From: Balneola sp.
GTDB lineage: Bacteria; Bacteroidota; Rhodothermia; Balneolales; Balneolaceae
Length of the DNA stretch: 64,000 nt
Direction: 5' to 3'
NCBI GenBank assembly: GCA_017643645.1
Contig: JAEPNB010000014.1
Location: 1 to 64,000, forward strand
Under the pieces are notes generated by a model. The model searched no databases and was not told the DNA's origin. It was given only the letters and a program-made list of their open reading frames with translations. Of this stretch, positions 17,468 to 26,765 are shown piece by piece; positions within the stretch are counted from its first letter, which is position 1; every line of letters begins with the position of its first letter. Both the position numbers and the translations under genes were made by a program.

Positions 17468-17524
17468 TCTCCCTTTGAAGGGAGATGAACATCCAAACGG
17501 TTCTTTGGATGTTCCGAGGGATGT
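17468..17524. repeat. REP-like double hairpin
   Basis: Two adjacent hairpins are visible: tctccctt/aagggaga at 17468-17485, then aacatccaaa (17488-17497) pairing with 17504-17513 around a cggttc loop. The trailing gagggatgtccg resembles the outer strand of REP-type units. It lies between rnpB and the thiamine pyrophosphokinase stop, in a spacer with no ORF of interest. Confidence 0.55.
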
Positions 17525-17546
17525 CCGAATCTTTGCTAATATTTAA

Positions 17547-18176
17547 TCACTTTATCTTACTCCCATCCCCAATAAACACCGCTAATTTTCCGGAAGAAAA
17601 CTCAAGTGTAACCGGAGAAGCAGTAACGGTATTAGAAGTAGCATCCTGAACGCCGGGCTCCAAGCGTACATTATTCAGAGGATAAAGAACTCCGGAAGAG
17701 ATGAAATTCTCCACAAATCCTGAAACAGGGAAAAAAGAAATGGGTGTATCTATCGGGATATCTTTTTCAAAAGGAGAATCAGCTAAAAAAGTTTTGCCGT
17801 AATCGTCTTCAAAAACCAAAGACTCAAATCGGTCATGAAATTCAACCAACGAGGAAAGGTTCTTTTGCTGGTGATCGATGCGTTTTCCCAAAGCTCCCAG
17901 AACAGAACAGCTTGTCGCGCCCTTTTTAAGTGCATAATTCAATGCTTTATCCAGATCTGTGTTGTTTTGGTCGTCGAGTTTTAATACTTCAATATTTTCA
18001 TGATTGGTGTATTTGAAACTGTCCAGATCTCCGAGAACGATATCGGGCGTAAAACCATATCCGAGAAACACGTGCCCACCGCTATCGGCGCCAATTTGGA
18101 GATCGGCTTTTTTGATATGGGTTTCTAATAAAGCTTTAGTTGGAGGTGTTCCTCCGCAAATGATAAGTGCGTGCAT
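17547..18176 (-). CDS. Thiamine diphosphokinase
   Basis: This 209-residue enzyme transfers pyrophosphate from ATP to thiamine to make thiamine diphosphate. The nucleotide- and metal-binding motifs are typical of the family: HALIICGGTPP, LQIGADSGGHVFL, DIVLGDLDSFK and LDDQNNTDLDKALNYAL, followed by GKRIDHQQKNLSSL. The beta-sandwich thiamine-binding part follows. ATG at 18176 is chosen; the earlier start at 18257 adds an unrelated 27 residues. No thiamine riboswitch was seen upstream. It is divergent from the DHH phosphoesterase. Confidence 0.92.
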   Translation of the reverse strand: MHALIICGGTPPTKALLETHIKKADLQIGADSGGHVFLGYGFTPDIVLGDLDSFKYTNHENIEVLKLDDQNNTDLDKALNYALKKGATSCSVLGALGKRIDHQQKNLSSLVEFHDRFESLVFEDDYGKTFLADSPFEKDIPIDTPISFFPVSGFVENFISSGVLYPLNNVRLEPGVQDATSNTVTASPVTLEFSSGKLAVFIGDGSKIK

Positions 18177-18269
18177 ATATTTTTGATGTAAAACTCGAAA
18201 AAAATCCCCCCAAAAAGAAATGGAATTCTGGCTATATACATCTATTTTGGCATTCAAAAAGAAAATTCT

Positions 18270-19241
18270 ATGTTTGAAAAGCTAATTCCGGAATTGTTAT
18301 CTCATAAAAAGATCGGAGTTTTTTCACATGTGCGTCCCGATGGAGATTGTTTGGGCTCACAAGTTGCTCTTTGCCTGTGGTTACAGAAAAATGGTGTTGA
18401 TTCATCCGCATTTAATGAAGATGAAGTAAATAAGAACCTCGAATGGCTTACTGAATTTAAAAAGATCGAAAAACCCGATTTTTCTGGCCTGAAAGAATTT
18501 GATGCTTTTGTATTTGTAGACGGAAATGCGCTTCATCGTTTTGGAGATACTGCAGAAAAGATCACTGAACTTGGAAAGCCGCTCTATATGATCGACCATC
18601 ATCCGCAACCGGATGAAGTTTTTAAAGAGTTTGTTTCAAAAACAGATGCTTCATCTACCTGTGAATTGGTTTATAATTTGTTTGCCGAGCATGATATGGC
18701 TCAAATTAATGAACAATCAGCTAAAGCCATGTATGTTGGAATTGTAACCGATACCGGTTCTTTTCAGTTTGACAGCGTAAAACCCGGCACTATGAAAGCG
18801 GCTGCAACTTTGTTGGAATATGGAAATTTTACTCCAGATGAAGTTGTACAAAAAGTATATTCTTCAAAACCCATGAAGCAGATCAAGTTGCTGGGTTTGT
18901 CGCTGGACACCATTACTTTGCATGAGAACCAACAAATTGCGACTATGTACGTTACAAAAGCGATGTTTCAGAAAACGGCTACTTCCAATGAAGACACGGA
19001 AGGATTTGTAGCTTACCCGCTAAGTATAGAAGGAGTAAAAGCATGCATTTTCTTTCGAGAAGACGAAGATCGTATTAAATTAAGTCTGCGTTCTCAAAGT
19101 GACATTGATGTAAATGAATGGGCAAGAGAACTCAATGGCGGGGGCCATAAAAAAGCAGCAGGAGCCTGGTATAAAGGCAACATGGAAGAAGCAATCGAAG
19201 ATGTCATCAGTATTGGAAGAAAACAATGGATTAACGATTAA
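18270..19241 (+). CDS. DHH-family phosphoesterase (NrnA-like)
   Basis: This 323-residue protein has a DHH catalytic domain (SHVRPDGDCLGSQVAL, FVDGNALHRFGDT, MIDHHPQPD, GIVTDTGSFQFD) and a C-terminal DHHA1 substrate domain ending in NGGGHKKAAGAWY. This architecture and length match NrnA, a Mn-dependent nanoRNase and 3',5'-bisphosphate nucleotidase that degrades short oligonucleotides. Orthology to nrnA is inferred from domain order. It is followed after 3 bases by htrA and is likely co-transcribed with it. Confidence 0.92.
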   Translation: MFEKLIPELLSHKKIGVFSHVRPDGDCLGSQVALCLWLQKNGVDSSAFNEDEVNKNLEWLTEFKKIEKPDFSGLKEFDAFVFVDGNALHRFGDTAEKITELGKPLYMIDHHPQPDEVFKEFVSKTDASSTCELVYNLFAEHDMAQINEQSAKAMYVGIVTDTGSFQFDSVKPGTMKAAATLLEYGNFTPDEVVQKVYSSKPMKQIKLLGLSLDTITLHENQQIATMYVTKAMFQKTATSNEDTEGFVAYPLSIEGVKACIFFREDEDRIKLSLRSQSDIDVNEWARELNGGGHKKAAGAWYKGNMEEAIEDVISIGRKQWIND

Positions 19242-19244
19242 GGA

Positions 19245-20444
19245 ATGAAGAGAACAGTTACTACCGTAAGTTTACTGGTTTTAATTTTTTGGACAGGTTG
19301 TTTTAAAAAAGATAGGCCGGAAGTTATACCGACTATTTCTCCTTTAGAATACGAATCCTCACCGGCAAGTTTTGAGCCGGAGGAAGAAAAGGAAGAGATA
19401 AAGACAGATCAGGTCTCTATTTCTGAGAGTAGAAGTAACGCTATTACCAAAGCAGTTGAAAAAGCCAGTCCTGCAATTGTGAGTATTACAGTAACAGAAG
19501 TTGAAAGAGGGTATAACCGTGTGATGGATCCATTTTTCTCCCGTTTTTTTCAAATGCCCTCAGAGCGTGAAGTTAAAAGTATTGGTTCGGGATTTATCAT
19601 CAGAGAAGATGGGTTGATTGTTACCAATGAACATGTTGCAAGCAAAAGTGCCAAGAAGATCATGGTGGCTCTTTCAAGCGGAGACACTTATGAGGCTGAG
19701 TTACTTGGATCAGATGAATTAGCAGATCTGGCTTTATTGAAAATAAAAGAGCCGAAAGGTAAAATGCCTTTTGTGAAATTCAGTAACTCTGAAACAGCGA
19801 TGGTTGGAGAGTGGGCTATAGCAATGGGAAATCCATTTGGTCTATTTGATGACGGACAGGCTTCGGTAACAGTTGGAGTGATAAGTGCTACAAAAAGAGA
19901 CTTTCGTCCCGATCCTAAAGACCCACGGGTGTATATCGACATGATCCAAACGGACGCGGCTATTAACAGAGGGAATTCAGGCGGACCGTTAGTAAACAGT
20001 GATGGAGAAGTAATCGGTGTGAATACCTTTATATTCACGGGCGGAACCAGTAATGGATTTGTAGGGCTTGGATTCGCGATTCCTGCGAACAGAGTTAAGA
20101 AAATCATTAAACAGCTTGAGGAATCCGGTGAAGTAGCTCTGGATTTTGATCCGGGGATGGAATTCACTAGAATGACTACTCAGATCGTTTATCAGTATGG
20201 AGTGCCGTCTATTCATGGACTTTTTGTGACGAGCGTAAACAAGAATGGACCCGCATATGAGTGTGGCATTATGCCCGGAGATATCATTACTAAAATCGGA
20301 GATGAAAGAGTGAGTAGCGAAATGCATGCCTGGGCTTTGATGCGGGAATTTGAAGAAGGTGAAAAAATGTCTATTACCTTAGTAAGGGGTCAAAATCAAT
20401 ATGAAGCAGTAATGACATTGCGAAAAAGAGTGAAAGGCAAATGA
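19245..20444 (+). CDS. HtrA/Deg-type serine protease lipoprotein
   Basis: This 399-residue S1C protease acts in periplasmic quality control. The N-terminus is a lipoprotein signal (IFWTGC, C19). The trypsin-like domain carries H in VTNEHVAS, D in ADLALLKI and S in NRGNSGGPLV. One PDZ domain follows (GLFVTSVNKNGPAYECGIMPGDIITKIGDERV region), so it is DegS/HhoB-like in having a single PDZ, though lipid-anchored rather than helix-anchored. Its stop overlaps the next gene by 4 bases, linking it to a response regulator. Confidence 0.94.
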   Translation: MKRTVTTVSLLVLIFWTGCFKKDRPEVIPTISPLEYESSPASFEPEEEKEEIKTDQVSISESRSNAITKAVEKASPAIVSITVTEVERGYNRVMDPFFSRFFQMPSEREVKSIGSGFIIREDGLIVTNEHVASKSAKKIMVALSSGDTYEAELLGSDELADLALLKIKEPKGKMPFVKFSNSETAMVGEWAIAMGNPFGLFDDGQASVTVGVISATKRDFRPDPKDPRVYIDMIQTDAAINRGNSGGPLVNSDGEVIGVNTFIFTGGTSNGFVGLGFAIPANRVKKIIKQLEESGEVALDFDPGMEFTRMTTQIVYQYGVPSIHGLFVTSVNKNGPAYECGIMPGDIITKIGDERVSSEMHAWALMREFEEGEKMSITLVRGQNQYEAVMTLRKRVKGK

Positions 20445-21382
20445 GCACGGAATCAGATTATACAATTCTGGTTGTAGATGATGATAGAGCTTCACACATT
20501 ATTGTTAAGAAGCTGATTGGCAAAAAGTATACACTTATTCATGCACAGGAACCTCAGCAAGCCATAAATATACTTTCTGAGAAGAAAATTGATTTGATAC
20601 TAAGTGATATTCATATGCCGGGAATGACTGGCCTGGAATTTCTGGAGGCTATTAAAAAAGATTCTGATAAAGTAAATATCCCGATTTTATTAATGACCAG
20701 TTTGCCAACCATTGAGAAAGAACAGAAAGCAATGGATCTGGGAGCAAAAGATTTTATCCAAAAAAATCTGTTTCATGAAAAACCTCAAGAAGTAGCTGAA
20801 CGAATCGAAATGAAGTTGGTTTCTAATTTCGTAGTTCCGGATCTGTCAAAAAAACTGGCGGCTAATAAAAAGACCTTAGTAGAAGACATGATGGTCAGAA
20901 TGGAAACTATGGACTTCCTGAATGTGTCGCAGGAATTTTGCAGACAGCTTGGAAAACTTTTTGAACTGGAGCATCTATCATTCTGGAAACTTTCAAAAGA
21001 AAAGCCCCACCTTTTAGTTACGGTAGGTTCACAAGTACCCGAAAATTACAATCCGGAAGACTTGTACACTGAAATGGTATTCAGAAAAATGATCAAGAGC
21101 CGAAAGCCCTACTTTACCAATAATATTTATAACACCAAGCAAGGTGTATTTATAGAGGGATCAAGAAAAGAAGGATTACCTTCTGAGATCGGAGTTCCTA
21201 TGTTCGCAATTACGGAATCTGATCTGATCAATAATAACATGAAAATTCCCGCAAAAGCTCCCATCTTTGGATATCTATTGATGAAGCGCAGTAAAGTATT
21301 TTCTACAAAAGAATATGCTGTACTGTCAAATTTGATTATTCGTTGCAGCACCATGATCTGGCGATTGTATAAGCAGATGTAG
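20441..21382 (+). CDS. Response regulator with C-terminal GAF-like domain
   Basis: This 313-residue protein begins with a receiver domain (VVDDDRASH; phospho-acceptor D56 in LILSDIHMPGMTGLEF; K in AKDFIQKN). A helical linker (about 125-165) leads to a 150-residue C-terminal region whose pattern fits a GAF-like sensory fold (LGKLFELEHLSFWKL; GVPMFAITESDL). There is no DNA-binding or enzymatic output domain, so it probably signals through protein contacts. It shares a 4-base overlap (ATGA) with htrA. No kinase is adjacent. Confidence 0.82.
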   Translation: MSTESDYTILVVDDDRASHIIVKKLIGKKYTLIHAQEPQQAINILSEKKIDLILSDIHMPGMTGLEFLEAIKKDSDKVNIPILLMTSLPTIEKEQKAMDLGAKDFIQKNLFHEKPQEVAERIEMKLVSNFVVPDLSKKLAANKKTLVEDMMVRMETMDFLNVSQEFCRQLGKLFELEHLSFWKLSKEKPHLLVTVGSQVPENYNPEDLYTEMVFRKMIKSRKPYFTNNIYNTKQGVFIEGSRKEGLPSEIGVPMFAITESDLINNNMKIPAKAPIFGYLLMKRSKVFSTKEYAVLSNLIIRCSTMIWRLYKQM

Positions 21383-21390
21383 GTTTAGAT

Positions 21391-22050
21391 CTAATTTACT
21401 TTCGTAGCAATTGTATCATTGTGCCCCACCAAAAATTGTCTAAGATAAAGCCCAATCGTTGCTCGGGATTCAAATCCGGCTTTTAATGCGGCATCTTCAA
21501 ACTCTTTATCCGACAGATCAGGATCGGCAGCGAAATCGATCATGTCTTTATAGAAACCGAGGGTGAAATTATCAACATCGCTTCCGAATTTGGTAACGAA
21601 AATTACATTACCGTCACGATTAGTTTCGTTGTAGTAAATATTTTCCATTGCTCGTTGCTCAAGCAGTTCATCATGTAATCCGCGGGCAGCATTAAACATT
21701 TCGATATGATATAATCCCGCTTCAGAATCTTTTTCTAACAACTCTTTCCAGCTTACTTCTGATTCAACTAAAAAGTCATGCTGAAAGTCCACCCATTCAC
21801 TATAATCATGCATTTCAGGTTTTGAAAATGGAGTCATAAGCATCAAATCCCAATGATCACCCTGGCTATGGCGCATGATCATCATATTTCCGTTGGTATC
21901 CGATTTCTGCTTTTTAACATACTCGATAAGCTCACCGAGTTCTCCCGGCGCTGCTCTCAGAAGCGTTATCTGATAATTGTTTTGAGCAAATAACGGAGTG
22001 CACAAAAGTAAAAATATAACAGCGAATATGGATTGTCGGAATTTAATCAT
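21391..22050 (-). CDS. Secreted protein of unknown function
   Basis: This 219-residue protein has a signal peptide (IFAVIFLLLCTPLFAQ). The mature sequence begins YQITLLRAAPGELGELIEYVKK and contains NMMIMRHSQGDHWDLMLM, then a second similar beta-alpha arrangement. This hints at a ferredoxin-like or dimeric alpha-beta barrel fold, but I cannot name a family. It ends with GLYLRQFLVGHNDTIAT. It is separated from the crotonase gene by 9 bases and may be in the same leftward operon as cutA. Confidence 0.72.
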   Translation of the reverse strand: MIKFRQSIFAVIFLLLCTPLFAQNNYQITLLRAAPGELGELIEYVKKQKSDTNGNMMIMRHSQGDHWDLMLMTPFSKPEMHDYSEWVDFQHDFLVESEVSWKELLEKDSEAGLYHIEMFNAARGLHDELLEQRAMENIYYNETNRDGNVIFVTKFGSDVDNFTLGFYKDMIDFAADPDLSDKEFEDAALKAGFESRATIGLYLRQFLVGHNDTIATKVN

Positions 22051-22059
22051 AATGGGTTC

Positions 22060-22812
22060 CTAGTTTTCTTTTTTATTCTTTTGGATAAATTTCTCTACTC
22101 TGGAAGTATGGTTTTCATCCACCCAAAGATCAGCAAAAGGCTCGATCTCAGCTTTCATCTTCTTAAATCTTTCAGGCGATTTGATGCCACTGTTTTGTTT
22201 AAGCGTTTTTATAAATTCTCTTCCGTTCTTTAAAAGTGATCCGGCCCATTCCACAACATTTTGCTCTTCAACAATGGCATTAAGAAAATTATAGTGTAGC
22301 AGCTGTTGAGCAGTTTTAATTTCTGCTTTTCCCTGCCATTCCAATGCTTTAGATCTGCCAACTCTTTCGATTAGCCGGGTTAGACCACCCCATCCGGGAG
22401 TTAAATAAAATCTTCCCTGAGTAAAACCGAATTTGGAATGTGCAGCTGAAAGAATGAAATCGAAGGCCATCATAAACTCAATACCGCCCCCATATGCATC
22501 ACCATTTATAAAAGCGATATTCCAGCAAGGCAATTCTTCAATTCGTCTGAATAACTTTTGCATGCGCTTTGATACATTTACGGCTTCCTCTTTTTGAGTA
22601 ATAGAATGAAACTCCTTTAAGTCGCCACCGGCAATAAAGCTTGTTTTTCCCGCCCCAGAAAAAATAAAAACTTTTATAGAATCATCTGTTTCTAATTCAG
22701 AAACCAGCTCTTCTAACTGATCAATCGCCCTAAAGTTAATTGCGTTTCGGGCTTCAGGGCGATCAATTTTTGCCCACAAAATATGGTCTGATAATCTTTT
22801 TGATTGTATCAT
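22060..22812 (-). CDS. Enoyl-CoA hydratase/isomerase (crotonase) family protein
   Basis: This 250-residue protein has the crotonase fold. The oxyanion-hole motifs are present (FIAGGDLKEFHS; GDAYGGGIEFMMAFD). The position of the first catalytic Glu of enoyl-CoA hydratase is kept in GGGIEF. The second is replaced: FGFTQGRFYLTPGWGG lacks the usual Glu of the FxQPEI segment. That pattern is closer to decarboxylase-type members such as ECHDC1/MmcD, so a hydratase call is not safe. Start and cutA stop overlap by one base (TAATG). Confidence 0.85.
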   Translation of the reverse strand: MIQSKRLSDHILWAKIDRPEARNAINFRAIDQLEELVSELETDDSIKVFIFSGAGKTSFIAGGDLKEFHSITQKEEAVNVSKRMQKLFRRIEELPCWNIAFINGDAYGGGIEFMMAFDFILSAAHSKFGFTQGRFYLTPGWGGLTRLIERVGRSKALEWQGKAEIKTAQQLLHYNFLNAIVEEQNVVEWAGSLLKNGREFIKTLKQNSGIKSPERFKKMKAEIEPFADLWVDENHTSRVEKFIQKNKKEN

Positions 22813-23144
22813 TATCTTTCTGCGGACTTCTCAAACAACCATTTCAAATACTCCGGATTTCCTTCGTCTTCAGCAATGTTAAGGCTGATAATGCAAGGAC
22901 AATCATAAGTATGGTTATCTAAAATAAAGCGAGTTACCGGTTGTACTTTAGAAATGTGTGTTTTTACGAGCAGGATGGTTTCGGAGCCTTCCTCAATTGC
23001 ATTATTCCATTTATAGATAGATTCCATTCCGGGAATAATATTAACGCAAGCTGCCAAATTTGCTTCAATGATCTTTCTTCCAAGATCAGAAGCCTGTTCT
23101 TTAGTTTCGGTTGTAACGTAGAGTAGTCGCAGGTTTTTATGCAT
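22812..23144 (-). CDS. cutA: CutA divalent-cation tolerance protein
   Basis: This 110-residue protein is a member of the small trimeric ferredoxin-like CutA family. It shows the signature ACVNIIPGMESIYKWNNAIEEGSETILLVKT and the C-terminal GNPEYLKWLFE. The start at 23144 (MHKNLRLLYVTTET) fits the family length; the ATG at 23174 adds 10 residues. CutA has been linked to copper tolerance in E. coli and is now viewed as a stable trimeric protein of uncertain role. It is coupled to the crotonase gene. Confidence 0.94.
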   Translation of the reverse strand: MHKNLRLLYVTTETKEQASDLGRKIIEANLAACVNIIPGMESIYKWNNAIEEGSETILLVKTHISKVQPVTRFILDNHTYDCPCIISLNIAEDEGNPEYLKWLFEKSAER

Positions 23145-23245
23145 GGTACCAGAATTTCTGCAAAGCAAAGCCAAAACCCAAATTTTTTACTTTTTATACT
23201 TTATGATAGAGCATAAGTTTTAGTTTGAAATTTTCATCCAGAAAG

Positions 23246-23277
23246 TTGGAATTTGTTTGTTTTTACCCCTATCTTTG
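23246..23277 (+). promoter_or_regulatory. Bacteroidota-type promoter of tRNA-Leu
   Basis: The octamer tatctttg at 23270-23277 matches the Bacteroidota -7 consensus TAnnTTTG. A TTG at 23246-23248 lies 21 bases upstream, within the usual spacing. The tRNA starts 15 bases downstream. The tRNA-Lys promoter has the same octamer. Confidence 0.7.
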
Positions 23278-23292
23278 TGAGCTCTAAACTAT

Positions 23293-23376
23293 GCGAAAGT
23301 GGTGGAATTGGTAGACACGCTAGATTTAGGATCTAGTGCCTTAACCGGCGTGGGGGTTCGAGTCCCCCCTTTCGTA
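23293..23376 (+). tRNA. tRNA-Leu (anticodon UAG)
   Basis: This is an 84-base class II tRNA. The acceptor gcgaaag pairs with ctttcgt (one G-U). The D-arm is gtg...cac, and the anticodon stem ctaga/tctag encloses loop tttagga, giving anticodon TAG. A long variable arm (gcc/ggc) and a T-arm ggggg ttcgagt ccccc follow. The discriminator base is A, and no CCA is encoded. It lies 63 bases upstream of tig. Confidence 0.96.
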
Positions 23377-23439
23377 CTTTCCTATCTAAAAAATACCTGT
23401 TTATAACAGCTGAATTGCACATAACAAAGCGGAGAAAAA

Positions 23440-24729
23440 GTGAACATTTCTGTTAAAGAATTAACAAAAGTTGATAAAGAGCTTACCCTGACAGCAAAAC
23501 GAGAAGACCTTCAGGAAACATTCAACGAAGCATACAAAAAGTACAAAACTCAGATCGCACTTCCGGGATTCAGACCCGGAAAAGTTCCAATGGGAATGAT
23601 TAAAAAGAGATTTGGTACTGAGATCGAGTACGAAGAGATCAACAAGTACGTACAAAAAGTATTCGAAAAGGATGTAGTTCCTGAGTACAATCCGGTTGGC
23701 GAAACCGAAATGGTTGACATGACCTGGGAAAATGATGAGCTTGAAGTGATCTTTAAGATCGGGACAAAGCCGGAAGTTGAGCTAAAAGATCTCAGTAAGA
23801 TCAAAGTGAACAAGATGGTTCATGATGTTACTGACGAAGAAGTATCTGAAGAAATTGAAAGAACTTTAGAGCGTGAAGGTAGTTGGGAAGATGTTGACGG
23901 AAAAGCAACCAAAGACTCCAAGCTTATCGTAGATGTAATTTCTCTGGATAAAGACGGAAATCCTGTTGATGGAGAACAAGATGTTGATCAGGTTATTGAC
24001 CTGAGACAAGATGGTGCTAAAGATTTCCTGAAGTCGCTTAAAGGAAAATCTGCCGGCGATGTTGTTGATATGGAACTAGGTGAAGGCGATGAAAAAGATC
24101 GCTTCAGAGTAACCATCAAAAAAGTGCAAAAGCTGAACAAAGCAGAGATGAATGAAGAATTCATTTCAAAAAACAGCAATGGCGAAGCAAAAACAGAAGA
24201 TGAGTTTAAGAGCTACATCAAAAGCCAGATGCAGAAGTACTACGATCAAACGTCAGAAGACTTATTCAAAAATGAAGTTGTAGAAGCATTGGTTGATGCT
24301 CATAAAGTAGATGTTCCTGAAGTGTTTTTAGAGCAGGTGCTGAATTCTTATGTAGAACAACAAAAGCAACAGCAAGGCGGTACTCTTCCGGAAAACTTTG
24401 ATGAAGTTGTTTATAAAGAAGAAATGAGAGAGCGTGGCCTAAGAGAAGGTCAGTGGTATTTTATTAGTCAAAAATTGCAAGAAACATTTGAAGATATCGA
24501 AATAAAACCCGAAGATATCGACGAGTTCATTTCTGTGGAAGCGGCACGTTACGGAGCTTCTCCGGATCAGCTTAAACAATACTATGCTCAGAACCCGAAT
24601 TTACTGGAACAGTTGAGAAGCAGTATTCGAGAGAATAAAGTATTTGATAAGCTTGAAGATGAAGTCAAAATCGCGGAACTTGACAAAGAAAAGTACCGTA
24701 AATTTCAGGAGAAGAAATCCAAAAAATAA
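23440..24729 (+). CDS. tig: Trigger factor
   Basis: This 429-residue ribosome-associated chaperone starts at GTG 23440, preceded by ggaga. The N-terminal ribosome-binding domain carries the signature GFRPGKVPMGMIKKRFG. The middle PPIase region (about 145-235) looks degenerate compared with proteobacterial FKBP-type domains, as is usual in Bacteroidota. The C-terminal helical arms contain the glutamine-rich turn YVEQQKQQQGG. It is followed by clpP and clpX, the conserved tig-clpP-clpX order that couples folding and degradation. Confidence 0.96.
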   Translation: MNISVKELTKVDKELTLTAKREDLQETFNEAYKKYKTQIALPGFRPGKVPMGMIKKRFGTEIEYEEINKYVQKVFEKDVVPEYNPVGETEMVDMTWENDELEVIFKIGTKPEVELKDLSKIKVNKMVHDVTDEEVSEEIERTLEREGSWEDVDGKATKDSKLIVDVISLDKDGNPVDGEQDVDQVIDLRQDGAKDFLKSLKGKSAGDVVDMELGEGDEKDRFRVTIKKVQKLNKAEMNEEFISKNSNGEAKTEDEFKSYIKSQMQKYYDQTSEDLFKNEVVEALVDAHKVDVPEVFLEQVLNSYVEQQKQQQGGTLPENFDEVVYKEEMRERGLREGQWYFISQKLQETFEDIEIKPEDIDEFISVEAARYGASPDQLKQYYAQNPNLLEQLRSSIRENKVFDKLEDEVKIAELDKEKYRKFQEKKSKK

Positions 24730-24747
24730 AAAATTTACTTAACGGCT

Positions 24748-25398
24748 ATGTTTTATAACTCACTTTCATCACAACCTAAGAATAGTTCTATTGAACCTAT
24801 AGAGAGCAACCTTGTACCAATGGTTGTTGAAACAACAAGCCGTGGAGAACGCGCCTACGATATTTATTCTCGTCTTTTAAAAGACAGAATCATAATGCTG
24901 GGTAGTGGAGTAAATGATGCGGTAGCAAGTTCTTTGGTTGCTCAAATGCTATTTTTGGAATCAGAAGACCCTGAAAAAGACATAAACTTTTATATAAACA
25001 GCCCGGGTGGTTCTGTATCAGCTGGTTTGGCTATTTATGATACCATGCAGCACATTAAATGCGACGTTGCCACAACGTGTATGGGAATGGCGGCAAGTAT
25101 GGGTGCTGTTTTGCTTACTGCCGGCGCAGAAGGAAAGAGAAGTTGTCTTCCGCATGCCAGAGTGATGATCCATCAGCCATTAGGTGGAGTTCAGGGACAA
25201 GCAAGTGATATTGAGATCGAAGCCAGAGAAATTCTGAGAGTTAAAAAAGAATTAAGCCAGATTATTGCTGATCATAGTGGTAAATCGATAGAAGATATCA
25301 TGAATGATTCGGACAGAAATAACTGGATGACAGCCGATGAAGCAAAAAAATATGGCTTAGTTGATAATGTTATGGCTAAAGTAAAACCTGCTAAATAA
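24748..25398 (+). CDS. clpP: ATP-dependent Clp protease proteolytic subunit
   Basis: ClpP is the 216-residue serine protease subunit forming a double heptamer with ClpX. The catalytic Ser117 is in [11 protein letters not shown], His141 in [10 protein letters not shown], and the Asp is in the C-terminal segment around SDRNNWM. The N-terminal region [24 protein letters not shown] is typical. The gene is intact and sits 18 bases after tig. A propeptide before about residue 25 is likely but cannot be fixed from sequence alone. Confidence 0.97.
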   Translation: MFYNSLSSQPKNSSIEPIESNLVPMVVETTSRGERAYDIYSRLLKDRIIMLGSGVNDAVASSLVAQMLFLESEDPEKDINFYINSPGGSVSAGLAIYDTMQHIKCDVATTCMGMAASMGAVLLTAGAEGKRSCLPHARVMIHQPLGGVQGQASDIEIEAREILRVKKELSQIIADHSGKSIEDIMNDSDRNNWMTADEAKKYGLVDNVMAKVKPAK

Positions 25399-25424
25399 CA
25401 TTTTTTTAACTAGATTTAGGTGCT

Positions 25425-26678
25425 ATGAGCGATAAAAAGGAAAACAATGACATCGTAAACTGTTCGTTTTGTGGACGTTCAAGTCTCGAAGTGAACAGCA
25501 TGGTTGCAGGACCAGGAGTCTATGTATGTGACCGCTGTGTTGAAGATGCGTCCAGCATTATCAAAAGTGATCTGGCTTCTTTGGCCCGAAGAAGAGATAA
25601 GCCGGTAAAACCACTTCTGAAACCCGTTGAGGTAAAAACGAAGCTGGATGAATACGTGATCGGACAAGAGCAAGCCAAGAAAACGCTTTCTGTTGCTGTT
25701 TATAATCATTACAAGCGTATCAATCACAACCACAGAGAAATCGATGACACGCAGATCGAGAAGAGTAATATTGTACTTCTCGGGCCTACCGGAAGTGGTA
25801 AAACATTGCTTGCACGTACTTTAGCTAAGATCATTGATGTGCCATTTACGATAGCCGACGCTACTGTGCTTACTGAAGCCGGTTACGTTGGTGAAGATGT
25901 GGAAAGTATTTTAAGTAATTTACTACAAGCTGCGGATTATGATGTTGATCGTGCAAAACAAGGTATTGTCTACATTGATGAAGTAGATAAAGTAGCCCGA
26001 AAAAGTGATAATCCTTCCATTACCCGCGATGTAAGTGGAGAAGGTGTTCAGCAGGCGTTACTAAAAATTTTGGAAGGAACGGTAGCAAATATTCCGCCAA
26101 AAGGTGGCCGAAAGCACCCTGAGCAAAGCTTTATTCAATTAGATACTTCTGATATTCTGTTTATTTGTGGTGGGGCATTCGCTGGTTTAGAAGATATTAT
26201 TTCAAGACGCATGTCTACAGGATCCTTAGGATTTCACAATGCAGATAGTGTGAAGTTTGATAAGAATCAGCCAGATATTTTTACACATGTTGAGCCCGAA
26301 GATCTGCAAAGATTCGGACTGATTCCGGAGTTGATTGGTCGTTTACCTATGATCTGTGGTTTACATGAGCTTTCTGATGAAGCAATGCTTGATATCCTGC
26401 AAAACCCGAAAAATGCTCTTTGCAAACAGTACAAGAAACTTTTCAAGATGGAAGATGTAGAGCTTGAGTTTGAAAATGAAGCATTGAAGGCAATTGTAGA
26501 ACAAGCAAAAAAGCGAAAGACAGGAGCTAGAGGATTAAGATCAATCATGGAAGAGGCTATGATGGACATTATGTTCACACTACCATCAATGAAAGACATT
26601 TCCAGATGTGTGATAACAGCCGAGACCATAACAAAGAATGCTCCTCCGGTTTACGAAAAACAAAAAGCTTCAGCATAA
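25425..26678 (+). CDS. clpX: Clp protease ATP-binding subunit ClpX
   Basis: ClpX is the 417-residue AAA+ unfoldase of ClpXP. Its zinc-binding domain uses C13, C16, C35 and C38. The AAA+ core has Walker A (GPTGSGKT), Walker B (IVYIDEVDK), the RKH-type pore-region context GGRKHPEQ, sensor/arginine motifs near PELIGRLP, and the small-domain [16 protein letters not shown]. It is the last gene of the tig-clpP-clpX unit, which ends in a strong intrinsic terminator. Confidence 0.98.
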   Translation: MSDKKENNDIVNCSFCGRSSLEVNSMVAGPGVYVCDRCVEDASSIIKSDLASLARRRDKPVKPLLKPVEVKTKLDEYVIGQEQAKKTLSVAVYNHYKRINHNHREIDDTQIEKSNIVLLGPTGSGKTLLARTLAKIIDVPFTIADATVLTEAGYVGEDVESILSNLLQAADYDVDRAKQGIVYIDEVDKVARKSDNPSITRDVSGEGVQQALLKILEGTVANIPPKGGRKHPEQSFIQLDTSDILFICGGAFAGLEDIISRRMSTGSLGFHNADSVKFDKNQPDIFTHVEPEDLQRFGLIPELIGRLPMICGLHELSDEAMLDILQNPKNALCKQYKKLFKMEDVELEFENEALKAIVEQAKKRKTGARGLRSIMEEAMMDIMFTLPSMKDISRCVITAETITKNAPPVYEKQKASA

Positions 26679-26684
26679 TATATT

Positions 26685-26719
26685 AAAGCCCCTTACAGAA
26701 AATATGTAAGGGGCTTTTT
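26685..26719 (+). terminator. Intrinsic terminator of the tig-clpP-clpX unit
   Basis: A perfect 13-base stem (26685-26697 with 26705-26717) encloses a 7-base loop, and the stem end merges into a T run. It lies just after the clpX stop. Confidence 0.92.
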
Positions 26720-26765
26720 CATTTCATAAAGATTCATACATTCTATGAATAATTAGATAGTTGAT

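Noticed and set aside
18177-18269. TPP riboswitch upstream of the thiamine pyrophosphokinase gene
   Set aside because: No THI-box-like sequence is present in the 93-base divergent spacer.
23293-23376. tRNA-Leu as an integration site
   Set aside because: No integrase gene or duplicated tRNA 3' end was found nearby; the downstream genes are conserved tig-clpP-clpX.
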